Below, piece after piece: positions 18,501 through 25,311 of a DNA stretch of 64,000 bases. A program made the position numbers and the translations under genes. The stretch comes from Lawsonella clevelandensis. Its GTDB lineage: Bacteria; Actinomycetota; Actinomycetes; Mycobacteriales; Mycobacteriaceae. Under the pieces are notes generated by a model that was given only the letters and a program-made list of their open reading frames with translations, did no database searches and was not told the origin of the DNA. Each line of letters begins with the position of its first letter. The first letter of the stretch is position 1. The stretch spans positions 310,001 through 374,000 of the forward strand of contig NZ_QFOZ01000001.1 of the NCBI RefSeq assembly GCF_003241315.1, in the 5' to 3' direction.

Positions 18501-19408
18501 TCGCCTCCTTCTACAGATGATTCTGTGTAGAGTTCGGTGACGGCATCAACGAAAACATCCAGAGGATCGTCGTCTTCCGTACCGGGACGGTAGCGGATCT
18601 CTACAGGGTAGGTACGCCCTGATACTTCGATGATGGGGGCAGGTTTACCGTCTATGGCGAAATGTTCGGCGAATCGTTCAGTTTCAATAGTTGCCGAGGT
18701 AATGATGATGTGAAGATCGGGTCGTTGCGGAAGAATCTGTTTAAGGTAGCCGAGTAAAAAATCGATGTTGAGACTACGTTCGTGGGCCTCATCGATGATG
18801 ATGGTGTCGTATGCGCGTAGTAGCCGGTCGTGGTGTATTTCTGCCAGTAGGATACCGTCTGTCATAACTTTGACGAGGGTGTCTTCAGAGACAGCATCAG
18901 TAAAACGGACTGAGTAGCCAACGAGGTCACCGACGGAAGAGTGAAGTTCATCGGCAATACGCTCTGCTACAGAACGAGCTGCAATACGACGTGGCTGAGT
19001 GTGGCCGATAATACCGCGGGTGCCCCAGCCTAGCTCCATACAAAGCTTTGGCAGCTGGGTTGTTTTTCCGGAGCCGGTTTCTCCCGCCACAATAACTACT
19101 TGGTGGTGGAGGAGTGCGTCACGAATATCGTTTATTCGTGCACTGATGGGTAATTCTTGAGGATATGAGATGTGGGGGAGAGTCTCTTGTCGGAGCTGTA
19201 GTTTTAGTTCCGCTGTTTCTAAGTCCTGCTCAATTGCTTCGCATGAGGATATGGAACGAACATGCTGGATACGACGACGCAGCTGGTCATAATCTCGGAG
19301 TGTGACTTTTTCACCAGTTCCTAGTCGGGAATAGAGAGCATTCCGACGGTGACGGACGTCTTCGGGTAAAGGTCCGCGTGGTTGGGAACGGTGGCGGTTT
19401 CGAGACAT
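15512..19408 (-). CDS. hrpA: ATP-dependent RNA helicase HrpA
   Basis: A DEAH-box helicase of 1298 residues, the length typical of HrpA. Walker A GETGSGKT is at residues 109-116, followed by the DEAH box in IIIDEAHERS, motif III SATIE and motif VI QRSGRCGR. The helicase core occupies about 85-560, with the HA2/OB region and the long C-terminal DUF3418 region after it. In E. coli HrpA acts on RNA and on collided ribosomes; its role in actinobacteria is less defined. It converges with nrdR (34 bp apart) and is shielded from the upstream glycosidase gene by a terminator at 19448-19484. Confidence 0.95.
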   Translation of the reverse strand: MSRNRHRSQPRGPLPEDVRHRRNALYSRLGTGEKVTLRDYDQLRRRIQHVRSISSCEAIEQDLETAELKLQLRQETLPHISYPQELPISARINDIRDALLHHQVVIVAGETGSGKTTQLPKLCMELGWGTRGIIGHTQPRRIAARSVAERIADELHSSVGDLVGYSVRFTDAVSEDTLVKVMTDGILLAEIHHDRLLRAYDTIIIDEAHERSLNIDFLLGYLKQILPQRPDLHIIITSATIETERFAEHFAIDGKPAPIIEVSGRTYPVEIRYRPGTEDDDPLDVFVDAVTELYTESSVEGGDILAFFPGEREIREAEAALRKQQFPALDIVPLFGRLSAAEQHRVFEKHTTQRVVLATNVAETSLTVPGIRYVIDTGTARISRYSHRTKIQRLPIEEISQASARQRSGRCGRLSDGIALRLYSEENFEARPSYTEPEILRTNLAAVILRMADLGFGSVEDFPFLDPPELSSIRDGVQELRELGTLRDDMALTSTGRTMARIPTDPRLARMLIEAQRRGVLGDVMVIVAGLSLQDIRERPSEQQQEADQLHARFRNPHSDFLSYLQLWDYLHKQQKELSRSAFRRLCKKEFLHWMRYREWLDLVQQLTDICHELKWSWKSHQYEGGVNEDAIHRALLAGLLSHIGSRISDTRDYQGTRGKRFAIFPSSGVARKTSFLMAYEIVETSRVWARTVAAINPEWVEKAAGEMVSHRYAEPHWSHSRGEVQAYETTSLWGVPLVVERLISYRKIDPELSREMFLLHGLVQGDWNRDYSFKAANDSTIEHLQAFEEKARQRGSVIDEETLAGLFAEVVPDTVMSRVQFDQWWKHASPKQRAALEFSEERIRTASSVGEDSSLYPDDLNGFSLDYSFKPGFDDDGISVLVPLTQLPSVRPEPFTWLVPGMREELVLTLLRGLPKDYRRMFIPLPDTAQDIMGVLQEDLTRDFASAFQEALHTVRGVTVPLPVITNAELPPHLTMRFVAINKREKAIDADRNLEALQRRQHHTSANAISSTFTGVEKGPFATWTEELGDIPQHVSHGNVTAFPALQRKNDGWYVHAFASAAAARSAQYTALITLLLEELPAARRQLFNGVPQSQKMALRSYPGGEEELRMDCHHCAVRDIVALAGTPPLTYSGFVALQQNAKNKVPSRERAIALLTVRVIEARLSVVRNLPEGDGIVNDIRDQVEWLTSPGFVTAHGATRLKDIPRYLQAAEERARKSILCNGQWEDPPSSSISAFYHVEDALWEKCGAPSPHDSVKVKHVRWLFEEFKVSTFAQQLGTRGKVSEKKLLKEIASLP

Positions 19409-19447
19409 GAATTTAGACTACTCGGAAAAAGGGACGGGGCAGAAAGA

Positions 19448-19484
19448 GGGTGGTGCTTCCTGATCAGTGTAGGAAGCACCACCC
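19448..19484 (-). terminator. Terminator of the GH3 glycosidase gene
   Basis: Perfect 14-bp stem (19448-19461 with 19471-19484, GGGTGGTGCTTCCT and complement) with a 9-base loop. On the minus strand it is followed by CTCTTTCT. It lies 32 bp downstream of the glycosidase stop and upstream of hrpA. Confidence 0.85.
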
Positions 19485-19515
19485 TGGGAGGATCTTCTCT
19501 CTGCGGGGAGAGAGC

Positions 19516-21630
19516 TTAGCGGACGGTGTATGTCACCATGCTCGGCGTATTGTTCACATTCGATCCAAGATAAATGCGGTACAGCCCTGGCATGACGACG
19601 AACCTGTCGGCTTGAGTATTCCAGTAGGCGAGTTGTCGAGGCTCAACTGTTATGGTGACGGTCTTGGTTTCTCCCGGGCAGAGGTAGATCTTGCGGAATC
19701 CAGCAAGTTCCTTCGGGGGAACAGGAATACCCTGCTGGGAGGGCTTACCGATGTAGATCTGCGGAACAGTTGCGCCGGCGCGTTTACCGGTATTGGTGAC
19801 GGTGAACGTTACCTTGATGGGAGCGTTCTTAGCACCGGAGGTCTTGTATAGGCGTGGTGTTCCATAGGCAAAGGTGGTGTAGGAAAGACCATAACCGAAG
19901 GGGAAGAGTGGTATTTGGTTATTCGCCACATACCAGCGGTATCCCACAAAGACACCTTCACTGTAGATGGGTTTAAGTCCTAGCGGTTTACCGGGGAACT
20001 GCTCGCGAGTGTTGGCGGGCCACTGGCCATCTTCCTGCGGGAAGGTTTGTGTGAGGTGGCCGGAGGGATTCACATCACCGTAGAGTAGCGCTGCGGTTGC
20101 TTTGCCGCCGGCTTGCCCAGGCTGCCACATATTAAGTACTGCAGCAACGTTATTTAGCCACGGCATAGCAATAGGGCCGCCGGTATTGACAACCACAATC
20201 GTGTTTTTATTAGCTGCCGCAACCTTTTCAATGAGTTTGTTCTGGTGTGGCAGAAGTTTGATAGTAGGTCGGTCCGCTGCCTCCATTGTGAGGTTAGTGA
20301 CGAAGACGATGGCGGTGTCGGCTTTCTTTGCCTCGCGGGCAGCCTTTTGTAAGTCAGTTCCTAGAGAATAGGTGACTTTTGCACCGTGAGAGCGCTTCGT
20401 AATTTCGTCTAACGCTGTATCGGTCTTGGTGGGTTTGACGTTGGATGAGCCGCCTCCGCCCACAGCGAATTTAGCGGAGTCGCCGAAGACTGCAATATGG
20501 CGTGCTGTTTTATCGCTGAGAGGAAGAGCAGCATTCTGGTTTTTGAGGAGTACTGCGCCTTGCTCTGCAATCTTTTGCGCAGCGGTATCGCCGCGGTCTA
20601 CGTTGATGGGGTGAATGTTCTTGGTGCGGTCGAATATGCCGAAGCGGAACATGACGGTGAGTGTTTCTTGGACACGCGCATCAATATCCTTTTCGCTGAG
20701 CCGTCCTTGCTTAAGGGCTAAGCGGACAGCTGGTTCGAGAGACGTGAAGGTTTGCGGCATCTCGACGTTGAGGCCGTTTTTGTAGTCTTCAGTTGACCAG
20801 GATGCGGGGAAATCTGTTACGACATAGCCATTAAAACCCCATGCATGGCGAAGGTATTTAGTAAGGGTGTAGTAGTTGGAGCACCCATGTGTTCCGTTAA
20901 TGGAGTTGTAGGAGCACATGACAGAACCTGGATGTGCTTGCTCCACAGCCATTTCAAAAGGCTTCATGTAGATCTCGTGGAGTGCTCGCTCAGGTACTTC
21001 AGAGTTACTGATGAGTCGAGAAGTTTCCTGATTGTTAGTAACGTAGTGCTTCAAGGTTGCAATTACTCCGGCAGATTGCATGCCTTTGACGTTGGCGGTG
21101 GCCATGGTACCGGATAGGTAAGGATCTTCTCCATAGTATTCAAAACCACGTCCGCCCAAGGGGTTACGGGCGATGTTAAAACCAGGACCATAAAGTTGGT
21201 CGGTTCCTAAAGCGCGTGCTTCTTCGCCTGCAACGCGGCCTTCAAGACCTGCTATTGCGGGATCCCAGGAAGAAGCATAGGTAAGCGGAGCGGGGAATTT
21301 TGTCGCATGATTTTTGCCATTGCGAACGCCGGCAGGACCATCAGACTGGACAAATTCGGGGATTCCCAATTCTGGAATGGGGGGAATGTATCCAGTGGCA
21401 GGAGTATGTGGACCGGTGAGTTTAGTTCCTGAAAGCATATGGATCTTTTGGGATAGGTCCATTGCCGAAACAAGTTTGGCGGCACGTTGTTCGGGACTGA
21501 GGGAAGTATTCATCCAAGGGCGCGATGATGCCTCTGCAGCACTACTTGTAAAAGAAGGAGTGAGCGCTATAACAGTGGCAATACCCAAGGTGAAAAGTCC
21601 TCGTGCAGTTTTTTTCTGGGAAGTAGACAT
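19516..21630 (-). CDS. Secreted glycoside hydrolase family 3 protein (beta-glucosidase-like)
   Basis: A 704-residue exported GH3 enzyme, probably a beta-glucosidase or related exo-glycosidase. A signal peptide (basic start, hydrophobic about 11-30, AEA near 32-34) precedes the GH3 N-terminal barrel, with KHYVTNNQET near 194 and a probable nucleophile Asp273 in YVVTDFPAS. The C-terminal GH3 domain follows (EGVFVGYRWY, PLFPFGYGLSYT), then a fibronectin-III-like domain at about 600-700. The usual SDWGA around the nucleophile is replaced by TDFPA, so the substrate could differ. The gene stands alone, with terminators at both ends of its neighbourhood. AAGGA lies 13 bases before ATG. Confidence 0.9.
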   Translation of the reverse strand: MSTSQKKTARGLFTLGIATVIALTPSFTSSAAEASSRPWMNTSLSPEQRAAKLVSAMDLSQKIHMLSGTKLTGPHTPATGYIPPIPELGIPEFVQSDGPAGVRNGKNHATKFPAPLTYASSWDPAIAGLEGRVAGEEARALGTDQLYGPGFNIARNPLGGRGFEYYGEDPYLSGTMATANVKGMQSAGVIATLKHYVTNNQETSRLISNSEVPERALHEIYMKPFEMAVEQAHPGSVMCSYNSINGTHGCSNYYTLTKYLRHAWGFNGYVVTDFPASWSTEDYKNGLNVEMPQTFTSLEPAVRLALKQGRLSEKDIDARVQETLTVMFRFGIFDRTKNIHPINVDRGDTAAQKIAEQGAVLLKNQNAALPLSDKTARHIAVFGDSAKFAVGGGGSSNVKPTKTDTALDEITKRSHGAKVTYSLGTDLQKAAREAKKADTAIVFVTNLTMEAADRPTIKLLPHQNKLIEKVAAANKNTIVVVNTGGPIAMPWLNNVAAVLNMWQPGQAGGKATAALLYGDVNPSGHLTQTFPQEDGQWPANTREQFPGKPLGLKPIYSEGVFVGYRWYVANNQIPLFPFGYGLSYTTFAYGTPRLYKTSGAKNAPIKVTFTVTNTGKRAGATVPQIYIGKPSQQGIPVPPKELAGFRKIYLCPGETKTVTITVEPRQLAYWNTQADRFVVMPGLYRIYLGSNVNNTPSMVTYTVR

Positions 21631-21777
21631 AGGCTATAGCACGTCCTTATGGAGAATGGGTGGTCACCTTTTACACTATGCTTTTAAGTGGGAAAAAGAG
21701 AGCTAATAGTGACACGTTTGCCATTTTTAGTAAATATAGTGAACTATTTTTTCCCGTTTTATCACATAAAAAGTAGC

Positions 21778-21821
21778 AAATAGAGAGAGCCCCTCCGTGT
21801 GAGGAGGGGCTCTCTCTATTT
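21778..21821 (-). terminator. Strong terminator of ahpC
   Basis: A perfect 19-bp stem (21778-21796 with 21803-21821) and a 6-base loop, read on the minus strand and followed by a TTTTT run. It lies 33 bp beyond the ahpC stop. The outer TAGAGAGAG part is purine-rich and the core is GC-rich. Confidence 0.93.
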
Positions 21822-21853
21822 ACCTTAAACGGTAACCTAATGAATACTATGGC

Positions 21854-22444
21854 TTACTTGAAGACGGAGTTGACGACGTCCAGCTTGTTGATGGTGGGGT
21901 CGTTCTTCTTCCAGTCGCAGCCGCAGGGGCCAGCAGTCTGCAGGGCGTCGAGGACGCGGAGGACCTCTTCAACGGAACGTCCGACAGAATCCGGGGTGGC
22001 GGAGACGTACTGAATCTTGTTCTCGGGGTTGACGATGAAGGTGACGCGGTCTGCAACACCGTCAGCGTTCTCTACACCGGTAGCCTGAACGAGTTCGTGC
22101 TTGATGTCGGCGAGCATCGGGAAGGGGATTTCGAGGAGCTTGTCGTTGGTGGCACGCCACTGGAAGTGGGAGAACTCGGAGTCGATGGAAGCACCCAGAA
22201 TCTGGCAGTCGCGGTCGAAGAACTCATCGTTCAGATCGCCGAAGGCCTTGATTTCGGTGGGGCAAACGAAGGTGAAATCCTTGGGGTAGAAGAAGATAAC
22301 GCGCCACTTGCCCTTGAAGCTGTTGCTGTCGATGGTCTCGAAGTAATCCTCGGGGACCTCAGCGTTAATGTCGTGAAGATTGCCTCCCTTAAGTGCGGTT
22401 AGGGAGAACTCGGGGAATTCGTCGTCGATAGTAAGCAGAGCCAT
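21854..22444 (-). CDS. ahpC: Alkyl hydroperoxide reductase / peroxiredoxin AhpC
   Basis: A peroxiredoxin reducing hydroperoxides and peroxynitrite. From ATG 22444 (preceded by AGAAGGAGT) the product is 196 residues. The peroxidatic Cys61 is in FTFVCPTEI, and a C-terminal GPCGCDW carries two further cysteines, the arrangement of M. tuberculosis AhpC (C61, C174, C176 as I recall). An in-frame ATG at 22477 would place 11 atypical residues in front and overlap the operator. It is divergent from oxyR, so peroxide induction is likely. The usual reducing partner gene ahpD is not adjacent. Confidence 0.96.
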   Translation of the reverse strand: MALLTIDDEFPEFSLTALKGGNLHDINAEVPEDYFETIDSNSFKGKWRVIFFYPKDFTFVCPTEIKAFGDLNDEFFDRDCQILGASIDSEFSHFQWRATNDKLLEIPFPMLADIKHELVQATGVENADGVADRVTFIVNPENKIQYVSATPDSVGRSVEEVLRVLDALQTAGPCGCDWKKNDPTINKLDVVNSVFK

Positions 22445-22475
22445 CTTGTACTCCTTCTGATACGTACCAATTATC

Positions 22476-22496
22476 AATCACCATGTTTTGGTGATT
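22476..22496. promoter_or_regulatory. Inverted repeat between ahpC and oxyR, candidate OxyR operator
   Basis: AATCACCA-TGTTT-TGGTGATT: perfect 8-bp arms around a 5-base spacer, in the 121-bp divergent region. LysR regulators typically bind such dyads between their own gene and the target. Assignment to OxyR rests on position. Confidence 0.6.
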
Positions 22497-22565
22497 TCTT
22501 AGTCATTATCTTTCGCTTTCGGAATTGAAAAGTCAAGGTTTTAAGAGTGTATAATAATAATTACT

Positions 22566-23516
22566 ATGGCTAATCAATCGTATCAACCAACCATTGCCCA
22601 TCTCCGTGCCTTCGTGGCAATCGCGCACCATCGTCATTTTGGTGCTGCCGCACAGAGTCTCGGAGTTTCCCAACCGTCACTGTCGCAATCACTTGCGACC
22701 CTGGAGGAGGGGATTCATCGGACATTAATTGAGCGTTCTACGCGACGAGTTATTGTCACCCAGGAAGGGGAATCTCTTCTCCCGTACGCGGAAGCTGTTA
22801 TAGCCGCCGCAGATCACTTTAAGGCCGCCTCGCAGGGACTTGGAAATGGGCTTGAAGGGGATCTCACTATTGGTCTTATTCCTACAGCTGCACCCTATAT
22901 TCTGCCACAGGTATTGAGCTTAGTAACGCAAAATTATCCCAATCTCGCGATGACTGTTATTGAAGATCAAACGGCACGGCTGTTGGAGAGTCTTCGAGCT
23001 GGAAAAATTGATGTGGCACTTCTTGCACTTCCATTGTCAGAGACGGGATTTAACTATATCCCCATCTACCAAGAAGATTTTGTATTAGCTCTTCCTAAAG
23101 GTCATCCACTAGAAGGTCGCACTGATCTGCCCACCAGTGTACTTCGAGAAGTCCCTCTTCTACTCCTTGACGAGGGACACTGCCTACGTGACCAAACGAT
23201 TGATTTATGCCATTCAGTAGGAGCATCGGTCGGCAAATCCAATACGCGCGCTGCCTCACTACCCACTATTTTGCAGTGCGTCTCCGCAGGAATGGGTGTT
23301 ACCCTTATACCCGCTTCCGCTATTCCCGTTGAAGGATACATGAAGGGGATAACGATTGCGCGTTTCGCCGACCCGGTACCAGGTCGCAAAATGGGTCTCG
23401 TCTATCGCTCCTCGTCCACACGTGGCGGGGATTGGGAATCACTTGCGCGCACTATCGGTGAAGCTTTCATTAAGACAGTACGACCACGAAATCAGCGTAA
23501 CTACCGGCGACGCTAA
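22566..23516 (+). CDS. oxyR: Hydrogen peroxide-sensing regulator OxyR (LysR family)
   Basis: A 316-residue LysR-type regulator: N-terminal winged helix (about 8-68, AAAQSLGVSQPSLSQSLATL) and C-terminal redox domain. The sensing cysteines are C206 and C215 in GHCLRDQTIDLC, nine residues apart as in E. coli OxyR (C199/C208). Divergent orientation to ahpC strongly supports the assignment. In some corynebacteria OxyR acts mainly as a repressor; which mode applies here cannot be told. The ATG follows an AT-rich stretch with no strong ribosome site. The gene is intact, unlike the decayed oxyR of M. tuberculosis. Confidence 0.94.
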   Translation: MANQSYQPTIAHLRAFVAIAHHRHFGAAAQSLGVSQPSLSQSLATLEEGIHRTLIERSTRRVIVTQEGESLLPYAEAVIAAADHFKAASQGLGNGLEGDLTIGLIPTAAPYILPQVLSLVTQNYPNLAMTVIEDQTARLLESLRAGKIDVALLALPLSETGFNYIPIYQEDFVLALPKGHPLEGRTDLPTSVLREVPLLLLDEGHCLRDQTIDLCHSVGASVGKSNTRAASLPTILQCVSAGMGVTLIPASAIPVEGYMKGITIARFADPVPGRKMGLVYRSSSTRGGDWESLARTIGEAFIKTVRPRNQRNYRRR

Positions 23517-23553
23517 CTATGAAAGATAGCCATGAGTACCCAGGCGCATAATA

Positions 23554-24450
23554 TTACTTAATGCCAAGAATACTCATAATGGCGTCATACCAGTGAGCAG
23601 GAAGTTTATACAGTATTGCACTGTATTTCAAAGACTCGGGAATAAAGAGTTCTTGTTGTCCGGACTCAATAGAAGCAATAACTTTGTCTGATATTTCTTC
23701 CTCTGTAGGAGTATGGAGGATAGATGAAGCCCATTTCTCAGCAGTCGATTGCTTATTAGACGCGTAGTAGCTGCAAACGGTAAGGGTTTTTACAGCTGAT
23801 CCTTTTGAGACAAGATCACTGCGAAGAGATCTCATAAAACTACGCGGTTCATGCTTTTCACCTGCATAATCTTCTTGTGATATGGGGCCGTTTACGGCAG
23901 ATACAGAACTGAGTGACACGATATGCCCATGGTCACGGTCGAGCATGTGGGGGAGGAAAGCTTGAGTTACAGAAGATAGCCCTGTGGAATCAGCATGCGG
24001 TCCAGAAGTAAGCGGTGCGCTAGCTAGGTATGATGACGCTGAGGTTGGGATAGCTCTAGCTGCATGGATAAGAATATCTACATCTTCGAATTCTTCGAGA
24101 ACCTGGCGAGCGATATCGTCTACCGCCTGTGTATCGGAAATATCAACTAAATATCCCGCAGCTTTACATCTCATCTTCGTGAGGCGAGCGACAGTTTCAT
24201 CAAGAGAATCTTGATTGTCGTCCCAGATAATAACGGCTTTAGCGCCACGACGTGCACACTCTTCAGCTATAAGACGTCCGACGCTACTAGATCCACCGGT
24301 AATAAGAACAACACGTCCAGAAATTGCAGTGCCATCAGTTGGCGAGATTTTTTTGATGAGATTTTTAACCGCATTCTCAACCATGGCTGGTCCACCATTT
24401 TTAAGTAGTGGAAGAGCGTCTTTAATAACCTGCATAGGTACGTGCCCCAT
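23554..24450 (-). CDS. Short-chain dehydrogenase/reductase family protein
   Basis: A 298-residue SDR of unknown substrate. About 45 residues precede the Rossmann fold. The cofactor motif reads TGGSSSVGR (residues 51-59), with Arg in place of the last Gly of TGxxxGxG; the NNAG position reads HAARA. The catalytic Ser (SLSSVSA, near 182) and YxxxK (Y195, K199 in YAGEK) are present, so catalysis is plausible. An AAAGGG site lies before ATG 24450. It converges with oxyR. The long N-terminus and C-terminal tail resemble membrane-associated lipid-active SDRs, but that is only a suggestion. Confidence 0.85.
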   Translation of the reverse strand: MGHVPMQVIKDALPLLKNGGPAMVENAVKNLIKKISPTDGTAISGRVVLITGGSSSVGRLIAEECARRGAKAVIIWDDNQDSLDETVARLTKMRCKAAGYLVDISDTQAVDDIARQVLEEFEDVDILIHAARAIPTSASSYLASAPLTSGPHADSTGLSSVTQAFLPHMLDRDHGHIVSLSSVSAVNGPISQEDYAGEKHEPRSFMRSLRSDLVSKGSAVKTLTVCSYYASNKQSTAEKWASSILHTPTEEEISDKVIASIESGQQELFIPESLKYSAILYKLPAHWYDAIMSILGIK

Positions 24451-24610
24451 GTGAATCCCTTTCCGCAGTACTCGTTATTACCATTAATGTAACGCCAATG
24501 TCGATCATTCCATATCAACCACACTAGTCGTTACCGAACACAGATAGTTTCAAATACTGGCGAAGTACTCAAGGTCCGCAAAGGAAACGAATATTCAAGG
24601 GAAACCAGTC

Positions 24611-25288
24611 TCAAGGATAACGATGGAAAGACACCATAGTGGACGTTTGTGGTAAGCGATAAGACAAGCCACGGTGAAAACCATGATGAGAATAAAAATC
24701 GATAAGCTCGTCTCTACACTCTAAGGTGAGAGGGAGATCAGGCCGTGGAGGGTAGTTAAGAAGTGCTGTAGCCAGTCCATGCCCTCGAAACTTGGATGAG
24801 ACAGCAAGACACGAAAGATAACACTGGGCGTTAAAACCACGTGCCCTTTTTGCTAGGAACGCTTCGTAATAGTAACGCCACGTGTGCTTCCCTAATAATC
24901 CCCACAGTGTCGGTACTGAGCGAAGAGCATGCTGTGCCGCGTGTACTCGATTTTTCCACGAGGTAAAAAGATGGTTAGGACTGTTGAGGTAGAATGCATT
25001 TTCTACTGTCCACAAAGCTACGCCCGCAACCTGTGGTGCTGCTAATTCATGTTCTTTCTCATGCTGCGGATCTGTCACCGCGACCATGAGTGTACCGTCT
25101 GCGAAGGCTTCCTCCGCCCAATGCGTGACGAGCGGTAAAGAAGCAGTTGCACGATCACTATCAGCGGGGAAAAGCCACGCTAAATACGGTTCAACAGGAC
25201 CAAAAGACTCTGCTACAATCCTTGCTGCAGAAGGGATCTCATCTTTTTGGGCAGGACGTAGAATGAATCCCGTCGGATGCGTACTCAC
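24611..25288 (-). CDS. GNAT family N-acetyltransferase
   Basis: A 225-residue acetyl-CoA-dependent acyltransferase of the GNAT superfamily. The acetyl-CoA loop is visible in LAVSSKFRGHGLATALLN (about 160-177), followed by a beta-strand and helix ending with the FYSHHGFHRG motif typical of the C-terminal part. The N-terminal half has an EIPSAARIVAESFG start common in actinobacterial members. Substrate unknown. It lies 23 bp downstream of the helicase gene on the same strand and may be cotranscribed with it. Confidence 0.85.
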   Translation of the reverse strand: MSTHPTGFILRPAQKDEIPSAARIVAESFGPVEPYLAWLFPADSDRATASLPLVTHWAEEAFADGTLMVAVTDPQHEKEHELAAPQVAGVALWTVENAFYLNSPNHLFTSWKNRVHAAQHALRSVPTLWGLLGKHTWRYYYEAFLAKRARGFNAQCYLSCLAVSSKFRGHGLATALLNYPPRPDLPLTLECRDELIDFYSHHGFHRGLSYRLPQTSTMVSFHRYP

Positions 25289-25311
25289 GACTCAACTCAA
25301 TCCTTTACCTT

